DNA of 64,000 bases, from assembly GCA_950106755.1 (NCBI GenBank), contig OX467092.1, positions 26,488,582 to 26,552,581 of the forward strand, written 5' to 3'. This DNA comes from Climacium dendroides (taxonomy: Eukaryota > Streptophyta > Bryopsida > Hypnales > Climaciaceae). Made by a program: the position numbers and the translations under genes. Of the stretch, positions 22,457-33,573 are shown piece after piece; within the stretch, counting starts at the first letter, position 1; each line of letters begins with the position of its first letter. The notes beneath the pieces were generated by a model, which ran no database searches, had not been told where the DNA came from, and was given only the letters and a program-made list of their open reading frames with translations.

Positions 22457-23415
22457 CTAGTAGCTTGCACGACCTTTGGCAGTCAAGTAAACACCTAATT
22501 GCAGACATTTCTTCTGGGCAGCAGTAGAGGCAACGTCGTTACAGTTGGCATCTGCTGTGTTGAGAACTGCTTTGCCATAACGTTCAAACTCCCTGACAAA
22601 CTCCTCTTCGCGAAGACCCTCTTCTTCTAGAATGCAAAGAAAGTCCTCCACTTCATTGTGAGATTGTCAGAGGAGCACGTTGTGTAAAATAGCATAGCAG
22701 ACAACAACGTCAGACAAAAAAATCAAGTGCAACTCAGATTTGCCTAACAACTCACGAAAACATTGTTTCAAAATTCCAAAGGTGTTTTCAACAACTGATT
22801 GACCTTTCCAAAGTTCCTGTTTAGCAATGTCTCAGGAATGGACAAGTGCGCGCCTTCTTTGTAGGGGACTACAATCCACAGCAACAGTGGGTATCCCAAA
22901 TCTATGATGAGGTAAGGGCTGAAGCCGTCCATGGATGGAGCACTGTTGAAGAGGTTCCCATGTGTTGCGAAATTAAACAAAGAAGACCTTCTGAGTATGC
23001 GGTTGTTGTTTGTTGAGCCAAGCATGCTGACATATAAATCCAGAAAACATTTTTCACTGTCCACCACAGCTTGACACTTTATGTTGTATCCTCCCGTTTT
23101 GAAGTAGAAGAAGTTTGCTGAGCCCTGTGACGGCTTTGCAATGGACAGCTGCACACCATCAATAGCTCCAACAACTGCAGGTAATAAACACAGCTCTTTG
23201 AATTTTTGTTGGATCTCACGCATGCGCTTTTCCATTGGCCATGATATTTCTTGATGTAGACAATCATTTATGCCTTGGACAACTTGCCTCAAAATGTTTG
23301 AGACAGTTCTTCTTCCAATGGCGAACATCTCACTGCAAATTGTGAAATTTGCACCATGTGCTAACTTGAAGAGGGTGCACGCTACACACACGAGATAATG
23401 TGGTCTTATTTTCAA
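22457..23415 (-). pseudogene. PIF/Harbinger DDE transposase, frameshifted and N-terminally truncated
   Basis: DNA transposase of the DDE_Tnp_4 family, which cuts and pastes elements with 3-bp duplications. The main frame (23415 down to 22768, 215 codons) has AVVGAIDG with the first catalytic Asp at residue 86, FLDLYVSMLGSTNNNR, and YLIIDLGYPLL with Asp 172. The usual GSxxDxR Asp is Asn here (residue 137). At about 22790 a one-base shift moves the third catalytic residue into another frame (VVENTFGILK). Translation then continues through one TGA (after LHNVLL) to a tail ending TAKGRASY and the stop at 22457. The N-terminal helix-turn-helix part is missing; unrelated sequence starts at about 23420. 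Inactive. Confidence 0.85.
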
Positions 23416-23616
23416 TTAAGCCAAAGTGCTATGGGGGGCCAACCAATGGCAATGGTCTTTGACGGATTGCTCCCAAAGGTACCTGGAGCACAGGCTCTTT
23501 CTGTTGAGGAGTATTCCAGTAGCGATGATAGTGGTCAACGGAGGTCACAAGCAAAGCGCAAAATAGTGTCTAGTGATACTATTTTGATTTGTGGATCTTC
23601 TTTTGGTTAGAGAGAC

Positions 23617-26287
23617 ATGTGGATTTTGAGTAGTAAGTCCCCGCTCATTACAATTTCCTCAAGATCTGATGCTATGGATAACATTGATTTGGCGGAAGTT
23701 CACAATTCTTGTGACGGATCTGAAGATGATTCCGACTTCCAAATGCCATCTTCGAAGAAAGGCAACACCTCTCGCTCCAAATCCGACAACAAACAATTCC
23801 AAACCCCAAAGAAATATGATTGTCATAGGAAATTCCAAACTTTGTAGATAGCCAAGCTTCCTTGGGCGGAGGATATGGTGTCTGCAGATGGGATCTTACA
23901 TATGGTCAAGTGCAAGGTTTGCACTGCAATTGATGGGAAGTGATATATCATGGCACCCAAGTTCGATACGTTGTTTAAGCATGATGGGAAGAAGATTGCC
24001 AAGAAGGATCTTCTATAGTACAAGATGAAAGCTGGTGAGCAATATATTGCCTTGCAATGTAATCACCGCAAGAACATCAAGCTCTATGCTGCACGTCTAC
24101 CACCAATGGTTCTGCAACAAATCAACCAGTACACATCGATGGAAACTTGCAAGAAAAGGGTCCAATTCGCAACCCTCTTTCAACTCTTGAGTGAAGGTCG
24201 GCCCATGGTTGAATATGAGTCTCATGTCCATCTCTATAAACTTTTGAATGTACCTAATTTACCCTCTGCTCATTGGTATGATAATTTGACTTGGGTGATG
24301 GCGGGTTACATGTACAAAAAAGTTGTCAATGAAATGAAAAGGTTGATAGGGGCTGCACGTTACTTTGCTATTACAATAGTTACTGCTATCGACAATAGTA
24401 ATTATTTGTCAATCCATATCTACATCGTGCAAGACTGGGTCCACATCCCACTGCTTGTATCTTTGGAGCGTGTAGACTGTACTCTGACTATCGATAATCT
24501 CACCAAACTCATTATGGATGCCGTCAAATCTAGAGGTGGCCTAGACTATGAAAGCGTAGCTCAAAAGTTGCTCAATTTTGGGACAGATAGTGCCTCAACA
24601 TTGCAGGGTATTAGAGGTGGTGTAACCATATAGGTCAAAAAGAAATATGTTCCTTTCATGTTGGAAGTGCATTGTATTGTACACCAATGCAATTTGGCCT
24701 TTGAAGCCTTATCTAACCCCAAGATTTTTTTAGACATCGAAAAAGTACTTGCTATCACTCATGTGTATTTCTACAAGAGTCCGAAACGATTTTCGAAATT
24801 CAAACGGCTAGCAGAATTGATAGAAACTAAAGGCCTGAAGATGCTACGAAATTTCTAGACCATATGGGTCAGTCTCATTGAACCCTAGCGCAGACTGCTC
24901 TCCGAATACCACACCTTGATCTACAAGATGACGGTTGACTTAGGAAAAAATTTGAAGGCTGAGGTAAATGGTTCTAACTTCCGCTTTGTGCAATTTTTTT
25001 GCATTTCATTTTTAGCATTTTAAAATTCTACTTTGGGCATGTTTCTTTTGGGTCTTTGTTTGTGTTTTTAATTCATTCAATTTTCTATGTTTATTATTTA
25101 CATGGTGTATGTTAGCGTTAGTTTTATATGCATTGTTGCTTTCATAAGAACTAACACTATTACATGATGAGTGTTGTAGGCTTCCTTGGTTCTGCTACTT
25201 GATCCATACCCGTTGTTGGGAATGTGTGCATTATTGTCCCTACTTGAGGCAATCGATACATTGGTGAACTTTGCACAAAAAAAGGACATGTACATATGTG
25301 ACTTTGTAGCAGCTATGAAAATTTATCAAGGATCACTCTACAAAATGTACGAAGACAAAAGTACAACATTCAGCACATATAAGTTCTGGAGTTTCAACAA
25401 TCTCCTTGGCTACAGTCACAAGTTGATCTACATCAAGTGGCTGTGAAATCTCAATGAGAGTTCTGACGCTGTTCTAACATTTGTATGTTACGGCAAGCAG
25501 ATCCATGCACAACACAAGGAGAGGCCAGTGGACCATAATGTTTGGGCTTCTTTACTTGGTCGAGTGAAGGCTGAATGCACTAGTGAGTATTATCTTGCAA
25601 ATTTGGCTTCATTGTGTTTGTCTTTGGATTACTGCAAGGTTGCCAAAAGCCTAGATAGGAGGGTGAAATGTAGGTCTTACGGTGCATGGGTATATATTGT
25701 ATATTAGACAACGTTCTTGAATCATGATCATTGTTTGTAGGTTGTATACTATTTCAAATACGTTGTTTTTCATGTTCTAGTTCTATGCATACTTGTTCAC
25801 ATTGTCTTTATGCATTTTGATCTAATAGTGTAGTGACTTGGGTTTCCGCAGATGTGGCAAAGATGCTCATGGAAGAGCTAGATGACAGATTTCCGCAACG
25901 CCATATCATGAATGCATTCGGAATATTGTATCCGCAATATTGGTGCTAGGGGAGCACTAAAGAGATGTTTGACAAACATCTCCACACTCTTATAGACGCT
26001 TACAATCATAGAAAAATTCTACGCAAAGGTGAGAAGAAAATGCTAATCCTTCCGCTCATTGACCGAGAAGCACTGATCTCTCAATGTGCCTTATTCAAGA
26101 CGTGTATGAAATCAAACTCACGTCCTGCCATATTCCCTTCATACGATGTCAATTCCTTGACAAAAGTATATTAGGTGCTTGATAGCAACAATAATCTGAT
26201 CCAGAACTTTGGTGAGTTCCTGAAACTAGCAGAAATGACAATCGTCTATGTCATTGGCTCCGTTAAAGATGAGCGCATTTTTTCGAG
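23617..26287 (+). pseudogene. Second hAT-like transposase with two introns, truncated
   Basis: One frame from about 23617, interrupted by TAG seven times and TGA twice but never TAA. Order: acidic Ser-rich N-terminus; a BED-like zinc finger (VKCKVCTAIDGK, then FDTLFKHDGKK, 23905-24000); the core with FGTDSASTLQGIRGG and HCIVHQCNLAFEA; and RFPQRHIMNAFGILYPQYW. The start of the dimerisation domain is GSVKDERIFSS at 26260. Two introns are inferred: 24964-25179 (GAG/GTAAAT to TTGTAG/GCT, phase 0) and 25583-25851 (A/GTGAGT to CCGCAG/AT, phase 1). At 26288 the dimerisation domain is cut off by the CCGG-rich LTR-like sequence. Related to plant ZMYM/ZNF862-like transposases; a different lineage from the copy at 4.9 kb. 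Confidence 0.75.
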
Positions 26288-27250
26288 TGTAGTGATTAGT
26301 CGGACCAGTATTCCTCCAGTTAGCCCTTAATTCTCACCAAAGGCCCACTTAGAGTAAACCGCTCCGGAATCGTTCCCACGAGGACTTGAGGTTTACAGAT
26401 TCATAGGCTAACTCGACCTAAGCATTCACTTTCTCTCCTACTTGCTACTCCGGACTACAGGTCCGGTCCGGCCACTACTGCCGGATGGATTCTGGAAAAG
26501 TCCGGAAACCGTTTAGTTGTCCCTTCCAGGATCCCTGGGTTTAGGTGACGAGTGGCCAGATCCACCGTCCGGATGCTTACCGTGTCCGGAAACACGCTCT
26601 CTCTCTCTCCCTCTTTCAACCTCTCTACCTCTAATACTGATGCTAAACTAACACTTCAGGGACCGGAAGTGTCCTACTTTTCCATCACCTCACAGATCCG
26701 GAATGCTTACCGGACCAAGTCACGCAGGGACGGTCAAGGACTACAACGACATTCTAACATTAACCGGACACTGAGCCTGCCATCGACCGGGTGGATATCC
26801 TTGCATTCTCTTAGGCATTGCGGAGATTTGAAGTTGGAATTGGGGTGGAAATTTGAAGTTGGAGTTGGGGTGAAAATTTGAAGTTGGAGTTGGGCTGGAA
26901 ATTTGAAGTTGGAGTTGAGGTAGAGACTTAAAGTAATGATTTGAAGTTGGAATTGAGGTTTGAAGACATGAAGATTGAAGACTCGTGTGTTGTGGCTTGT
27001 GGCTTGTTATTCCTAGCCGGATTTGGAGGCTTGTTGTTTTTCAATTTTGCATTGTAAACCAATTGCGGGCTCTGTGGGTATACAGTATTAGCTCCATTTT
27101 GTGTTTGTGGCAACAAAGTGGGATTGATCACCCACATGGTCGATCTTATTTGTTGTTCCCACTAGTGAAAGGCGCTTCCTAATCACCGTGGGTTTGAAGT
27201 TTAAGAGCCCATCATTCGAACGACAGCTCGTATTCTATTATCCCGTTTTA
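26288..27250 (-). mobile_element. CCGG-rich LTR-like segment, minus orientation
   Basis: Begins TGTAGTGATTAGTCGG exactly where the hAT coding sequence stops. It is unusually rich in TCCGGA/ACCGGA words (more than ten in 500 bases). On the minus strand it contains CGTGGGAACGAT and ends ACTAATCACTACA. The 34.2-34.6 kb element ends the same way (CTGTGGGAACGATAAACGGG, then CTACGACA). These resemble the end of an LTR, so it is probably a related retroelement in the opposite orientation. The right boundary is uncertain. Confidence 0.5.
26828..26927 (-). repeat. 25-bp tandem repeat, four copies
   Basis: Units at 26828, 26853, 26878 and 26903 follow TTGAAGTTGGAGTTGGGGTG plus GAAAT; the last is diverged. 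A further half unit appears at 26941. Lies within the CCGG-rich segment. Confidence 0.9.
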
Positions 27251-28430
27251 CCCGTCCGAAAATGTGTTTTTTATTACACACCCTTACCTTTACCCTTATA
27301 GAGCTACCACAGGATAGGCCAACGGGGAAGAGTTTGAATATTGAAGACTGAAGACCAGAAGATTCGACTGAAGATTAAAGACAAAGTTCAAATATTCATG
27401 AACAACAATAATTTTTGTTGTTCTACATTCTCATTCTGCATTTGATTAGTGAATTTGCAGGTGACAAGTTCACTCACCTTCATCATTTTTGTTAGTGGAC
27501 TAGATTTGCAAGTGACGAGTTCACATACCATCTTTGTCTTACGACATCTTTCATTCCTAAATCTTATCTAGTTGCAACCAAAATCCCCGTGATTTTCCAA
27601 GGCAAACCGCTCTCAACACGACAGCGCTTGGCAAGTACTTAGTGTTTTAGATATAAGCAATGTGAAGGTTAGCTTCTCCATTTTATGTTAATTGTTTTGG
27701 TGACCTCAAAAGCATGACCCTTGGGTTGCCGTGGATCGTAGGGATGTTCTACAAATTTTGTTTCATGAGTTCAAGAACTATATAGCTAAGTATGATGGGT
27801 TTATTACTCACATTGGCAATCTTTCTAATATGTTTAGTTCTCTTTCTTTGGCAATTTGGATGCTTCCTTTTCACAACTAATTTTGGCATCGGAGAGGGGT
27901 GGGGTGGTTGCAGGGCTGCAGGTCACTGTAGAGTCTAACTCATGTTACAAATGACTTGAATTTTTGCTATTTGTATGATCAATTCACTGACTTGGGTGTC
28001 AAAGGGGTGTTTGGATGAACGCAAGTCCAAGTTCAATATACCGTGATGGCCACCGTTCATGAATCATGATCAATACCTGGGATGTATATTTGGGCTTTCA
28101 AATTTTCATTTGTTAATTGCATGTTCAATTAGTTCCTTACATTAGGATCTTGAACCTTATTGTGCAGATTGCCATGTGAGTCAAAATTGTCCTGAAGGTT
28201 ACCACCAACGTGACACCAAGTTTTTTTCTCATGTTGCCATTGTACTTACCAATAATTGGTGAAGTCACTAGTAATACTTTTGCAATCACTTGTAATCGCC
28301 AAAAAAATTGCAATCACATAAAGAATTCACCCACTTATTTTTCTAGCAAGTGATCTGTATCGCCACCTCCCAAATTCCTTTTTTTCTTTGAAATTGCCAC
28401 TAGAGAAATCACAAAGAATTTTATATAGCC
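27251..28430. other. Retroelement debris between nested insertions
   Basis: Contains a ~55-bp direct duplication (GAATTTGCAGGTGACAAGTTC at about 27450; AGATTTGCAAGTGACGAGTTC at about 27503). A short plus-strand run (DPWVAVDRRDVLQ, then HEFKNYIAKYDGFITHI, 27715-27820) is reminiscent of a gag fragment but not assignable. The right border at about 28430 is where copia reverse transcriptase coding resumes. Confidence 0.4.
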
Positions 28431-28441
28431 TTTTCGTTCAA

Positions 28442-28960
28442 TTATAAAAAGTGAAAAAAGCCCTGATTATAAGTTTTCATTTTAAATTTAGTAAATAAAG
28501 AATTAATAATTTTTTTTGAAATAGTTTTTGTCCACATAAATGGCAAGAATGATAAATTGATGACCTTTTGACAAATATAGATATTGGTATTAGTTGTATT
28601 TTTTATAAAACCAATGGAAATTTTTAAAAAAAAGTCTAGTCTCTCATACCATGCTTGAGGAGATTGTTTGAGACCATACAAAGATTTCTTTCATTTGCAA
28701 ACAAGATTTTGGAATTGGAAACAATTAATCCTTTAGGTAAAGCTATACATACAACTTCTTGTAAGTTTCCATTTAAGAAGGCAATACAAACATCCATTTG
28801 ATGGAGAGATTAGCCAAAATATACCACAAAAGCAAAAAAAAACTCTCATTGATGAAGTTAATACTAGGTTGTTGTATGAGTCAACACTAATGAAGTCAAC
28901 ACTAGGTTGTTGTGAGTAACCTTGAGCAACAAGGCATGTTTTTCTTTTCAAAATGCCATT
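28442..28960 (-). pseudogene. Copia reverse transcriptase fragment
   Basis: The minus strand encodes KTCLVAQGYSQQPSVDF (28900-28950), the start of the copia reverse transcriptase palm (usually KARLVAQGYxQ). It then encodes MYGLKQSPQAWYERLDFF (28625-28681), the conserved YGLKQxPRxWY segment, and ends near NQGFFHFL. Frames between these are shifted and the YVDD catalytic region is not intact. It breaks off at about 28435, where inserted DNA begins; the RNase H end lies 10 kb away at 17.8 kb. Confidence 0.8.
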
Positions 28961-29720
28961 ATTAGAACCATAGTTGATTTTAAATATCTATTTATAACTA
29001 ACAATATTAGAATTTTCTAGTAAATAGGTTAATTTCCAAATATTATTTTTTAATAGAGAGTAAAATTTAGAATTTATTGGTAGCTTGCCATTCATGGAAG
29101 TGAGGACTTTGTAAAGCTTCCTCATAACTTGTGGAGTCCAATTCAAACATTACATTATTAATAAGTTAATCAATAGTAATAAATATCCATGGTTTATGTT
29201 TAGAAGTAATTTGGGGGGGGAATGGACCTGCCTCCCATTGTTTCAATGAGTTGTTTAGGTGATTTGTGATGACGTTTAGGTTGAGATGGAATAGGAGATG
29301 AAGAATGAAAAGAGCTATCAAGAAATGATATATCAAATTGTGGAATTTGATGTTGACCACTAGAATAAAGACTTGGAGTAGGTGAAGGAATTTGTGGACA
29401 ATCTAAGGTCAAAGAAGGTATACCAGGAATATTAGATGAATTGACAACTTGAGGTTGTGGTTGTAAAGGAACAATTAGTTGTTGTCTTGGTGGTTTGGGT
29501 GGAATAGGATTTGGTATTGGGATTTGATTTTGAAAATTTGGAGTTGGTTTTAATAATTGTGATAGTAATAATAAATGAACTTGATAGCATAGTGATTGTC
29601 TTTAGATTGTATGAAGGTAAAATGGTCTTCTCGGAAAATAGCATTGTGAGAGTTAATTATTGATTTATTAGATTTAAATTGTAATTGATATCCTTTAATG
29701 CCATAAGGATATCCTAAAAA
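28961..29720 (-). pseudogene. Copia integrase tail / linker, degraded
   Basis: On the minus strand, after the TAG at about 29722, translation continues FLGYPYGIKGYQLQFKS and NAIFREDHFTF (29600-29720). This is the linker downstream of the integrase core, which normally reads FLGYSxxxKGYR. Below 29600 it becomes low-complexity Thr/Ser/Asn-rich with many stops. Confidence 0.6.
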
Positions 29721-30096
29721 CTAACATGGAAGGCTTTTAGGAATTAAAGTAGATTTCTTTTGTTTTTCCGTAGGAACATAAGTATAAGCCGTGCACCCAA
29801 AAACATGAAAATGGGCTATATTAGGCCAATGTTCAGTCCACAATTCATAAGGAGTAATATTATTAATGGATTTTGAAGGAAGTCTATTTTGAATGTATGT
29901 GGCAATAAAAACTACTTCTCTCCAATAAAATAGGAAAAAATCAACATGATGTAGCATACTTAATACTATATCCCAAAGAGTACGATTTTTCCTTTTTGAT
30001 ACTCCATTTTGTTCAAGAAAATATGAAATTGTACAATGTTGTTGAATACCATGCTCAATACAAAAATTCTTAAAGTCATTGGATTCATATTCACCA
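29721..30096 (-). pseudogene. Copia integrase core, C-terminal half only
   Basis: Minus-strand residues include FKNFCIEHGIQQHCTISYF, then EQNGVSKRKNRTL, FYWREVVFIATYIQNRLPS and ITPYELWTEHWPNIAHFHVF with GCTAY. These are standard copia integrase motifs. The zinc-binding HHCC domain and the first part of the catalytic core are absent, because the frame enters directly from the protease stub at about 30093 (GEYESNDF). Confidence 0.85.
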
Positions 30097-30285
30097 CTAT
30101 CTACAATCCACTTATTGTTATTTGTAAGTTGGATATTGTAAGCTACAATATATATGAATTAGAATTGATTTTTAAGAGAATTTTTACAATATATGCCATA
30201 GGCTTCATCAAAAATTTGTTTTTGACAATCTCTTCTATGATGAAATGGTTTTCCACAATAATTACAAATTATTGTTTTATTATAA
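30093..30285 (-). pseudogene. Copia zinc knuckle and protease stub
   Basis: A CCHC zinc knuckle is encoded at 30225-30266 (minus): CNYCGKPFHHRRDC, spacing CX2CX4HX4C. This is the nucleic-acid-binding end of gag. About 115 bases further on, WIVDSG (30093-30110) is the start of the retroviral-type aspartic protease (WxxDSGA). The next codons already belong to integrase, so the protease body has been deleted. Confidence 0.8.
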
Positions 30286-30353
30286 TTAGTAAAATTATAA
30301 TAATTATTTTGAAGCAATTTACACGAACCAGCTGCATGGAAATTAGAACCATT

Positions 30354-30985
30354 TTAGGAAAGATTATCTATTCCAAGATTGTTTTTATTTTTTTGATGAG
30401 ATTTATTATTATTATAATTAAATTTATGTTGAAAATGTCTTGAATTACATTTGTTTTGCCAAGGCTTACCCCGCATGCCTAACGCTAATGAGGTTGATGG
30501 AAGCATTTCATTATTGTTGTCTAAATTCTTAATCATCATTTCTTCTTGAAGTAAATAAATAATTAATTCTTGTAAGGTCAAGGTTTGACTGTGAATAGAA
30601 ATTAGAAAATTTATGTAGCTTGATGGTATGCTACGCATTAGAGCTAAAACACTGTCTTCATCACTCATAGGTGAGCTAGCTGCTAATAATTGATTGAGAA
30701 GAGCTTTGAAAGCATGTAAATGTTTTGTCATGTTGTCATCACTTTTCATCTTCAATGTAAACAATTGTTCTTGTAAATACATTTTTGTAACAAAATCAAA
30801 GGCTTCATATAACCTACACAATTCATCCCATGTTGCTTTGAAAGATGTCTTGGTCGTAATATGACATACTTGGCTTAATTCCAAGCAATTGATAATGATT
30901 GAATAAGTATTGGTATCTTTTTTGTACCATTCTTCTTTATTTCCAGCATCAAATGTCTAATGTGTCCACTAGATATGGATGGCAG
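30354..30985 (-). pseudogene. Copia gag (UBN2-type) fragment
   Basis: The minus strand reads KEEWYKKDTNTYS, ELSQVCHITTKTSFKATWDE, EAFDFVTKMYLQEQLFTLKM, NMTKHLHAFKALLNQL and LALMRSIPSSYINFL, ending in an Asn-rich region before the zinc knuckle. This matches the gag_pre/UBN2 region of Ty1/copia, which builds the virus-like particle. The long open run is 176 codons (30884 to 30354). The upstream part is broken near the insertion of the CCGG-rich element (somewhere between 30985 and 31190). Confidence 0.85.
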
Positions 30986-31682
30986 TGTTGACGATAAAAT
31001 CTCAACACTTTCTACTATTTTTAATAGTTTTTCAGATTTTAGCACTAATTTTAAATTATAATTCCAAACTTGGAAATAAGACTGTGGGAGTCCTAAATAG
31101 GGCCTTAGAAGTTTTTAGGAGAAATTGAGGACATAGTAGGTTCATCTAGATAAAATTTTTTGTCTTTTTGCTATAAAAATAGAGTAGGGAGAAAGAAGAA
31201 CCGGAACCGGAAAATCGGAAAACCTTAACTCCATAATAGAGTTAATGGGTACTTCTGAAAATCGGAACCGGAAAATCAATAACCGAGAACAGGATTGATT
31301 TCAGTCGATATTTCAAAAGACATGGCTCAATAGAAACCGGAAACCGGAAACCGAAAGTTAACGGTCATCCCTGGATAATGATGAGCAAAGTAGTGGTCCG
31401 GAGGATTTCACGGTGAACCTCCAACAGTCATCTTAACGGTCTAGTGACTGGAAACGTCAAAACCAACGGTTGGAAACAGGAAGTAGGAAGAATTCAATGT
31501 CAGACCTTTTTCCAGTTTCTTCGGCAAGTTATAACTTGGGAATTGTTTCCGTTAGGGTTCATAGTTGATTAGAGAGTTTCCGTTTTTTCTTAACAATTTG
31601 AGTTTCCGAGTAAGCCAGTGTTGCAGTACGAGCGACTGCTGTGAGGGGTAGTCTGAGAAGAGAAAGGGAGAGCACTACAACC

Positions 31683-33573
31683 ATGTCTGGGAGTGAGGCT
31701 GAGGAAGAGACCCCCACCACGAAAATATCGCTTAGAAACATCGTTCCGGTTATTCCGGAAGATGCGGGAGAGAGAGCCGACCTGGTGGAGGATCGTAGTC
31801 AGATGGGCTGTGCAGGGCTAATAAAAAGGCCCTGGAGTTTCAAAGACGAAGTGATGGTGCGGGAGATATTACATCCGCAGTCGAACAAATGGAGGAAGAC
31901 TTTGAGGGCGCTTCCGGACAAGTGGACCGCAGGAGTATGGCGTGAGGATTATGGTTTTGCTCGGGGCGGAGAAGGGCTGGCATCCCGGACAAACAAGTCC
32001 ACGGTGGGTAAGTTCCGGAACGCCCCTCATACAAAAGATGGATATACAATGAGTGACTGCAAGGATGAACAAGAGAAGAGGGTGCTAGAATTTCTAGTTC
32101 TGATTCTCAGTCCGGATAGAGGAAACCGGATGACCATCACTTTGGGAAATACGATCTTTGGTGCACTGTCCGGAGACATGAAGATAGATTGGGGGTTAGT
32201 CTTGAGAGATTATGTCGCCAAACTATGCAAGGGAGTGGGAAAGACTAAACCATCTAGCCTTTCTCCATTTCTTTTTCATTTGTATCATGCCCAAGATTGT
32301 ATGAGGGCGCAAGAGAGACAGGAATACACAGTCCAGGAGGTCAAACTAGCCCATGGAATGAAACCTGACTTCGATGATGAGATGGAAGAGAGAGAGGTTA
32401 AAAGAGAGGCTTCCGGTTCGTCGGGAAAATCGGAACTAGAAAAAGAAGAAAGGGAAAGAGGTCCAGATAGAAGAAGAGAAGGATCCAATCTGGAACAGCG
32501 ATCCCTTAGGATCGATTATAGGGGAGCTCAAGAAAGTCCGCGAAGAACATGAGAAAGAGAGAAGTACCTTGAAAAAGGTATGTAAGATGTTGGGGGATAT
32601 TCCTAGGACATAGTATGTAGAGCAAATCCAGAACTTGATAGAGGATGTTGAGGGAAAATCCGGAAAGGCGAAGTATCAGGATTTAGTAGATGAATTGTTG
32701 TCCCTGAAAGAAGAACTGAATAGACAGAAACAGGAGAGTGAGCGTAACCGGAAGTATTCAATTCAAACTGAGGATACGATTGACCGGATTAGGGAGTTCA
32801 TCACCCTTCCGGCAGAAACATTGAACAAGGCTAGGTTATTTGATGAGAAGGTTTTGGAAGGGGTAGGAAAGCTAGAGGACAAAGTCATTCATGTCCTAGT
32901 ATCCTTCAACTCCAAAATGGAGCAACTACTTGTTCAATTGAGAGAGGTCATGGGGGAGGTCAGTCCACCTCCCCAACCGGAATCAAAACCGGAAATGGTT
33001 GGTACAACAAAGGCGACTCCATCCAAGTCACCGCGGTCAGAGACCAAGCAGACATCCCCAATGACACGGGAGAAATCCGGACATTCATCCGAAGATGTGG
33101 TGATAGTCACTCCTGCTAAGGAGACGGTTACCCCGGAAACCGAAACTGCGCACACACCAACACCCGGATCAGTACTGCGGGGAAAGGTGAAAGTGGAAGA
33201 GGTAGATTTAGAGATGCCGCAGAGCAAGATTTCAAAGGCCTCTCCCACTCCTAGCCAGGCAAAGATGAAGACTCCAAGGCCTTCATCAGCAAGGAAACCA
33301 ACCCGGGCGAAATCAGAGGAAGAAGAAGAAGATGAGGGTTCGGAAGAAGAGGAGGAAGAAGAGGACTCCAGTTCTGAATCCGAAAAGGAGTCCAAACCAT
33401 ACTCTGATCTGGATCAGGAACTGGCCGCACCGAAGAAGAAGAGAGCCAAGACCAAGGCTCAGTCCTCCAAGGCCAAGAAACAGAAGACAGTTTCCGATTC
33501 CGTCCGGAAACAACCAACGCGAAAGGGCACCCCAAAACCAAGTGCAACACCGGGGAAGCGGCAGAAAAGTTAG
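31683..33573 (+). pseudogene. Unassigned ~630-codon frame with coiled coil, acidic tract and basic tail (gag-like?)
   Basis: ATG 31683 has a good context (CAACCATGTCTGG). The first frame runs to about 32440, where an A-rich stretch (GAAAAAGAAGAAAGGG) contains a one-base shift. The second frame continues through one TAG (32611) to TAG 33573. Order: acidic N-terminus; a globular ~190-residue part (motifs FKDEVMVREILHPQSNKW, ITLGNTIFGALSGDMKIDWG, LSPFLFHLYHAQD); coiled coil (GELKKVREEHEKERSTLKK; VDELLSLKEELNRQKQESER); a Pro/Ser/Thr-rich stretch; a Glu/Ser run (33315-33400); and a Lys-rich nuclear-localisation-like end (KKKRAKTKAQSSKAKKQK). No zinc knuckle, protease or polymerase. I do not recognise the family. 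The setting suggests a gag-like or accessory protein of the CCGG-rich element; a captured host gene is possible. Confidence 0.6.

Noticed and set aside
32934..33550. Minus-strand frames of 153 and 99 codons opposite the CCGG-element gene
   Set aside because: They are complements of the Glu/Ser- and Lys-rich coding strand (Ser-rich and Leu-rich shadows), with no start context or motif.
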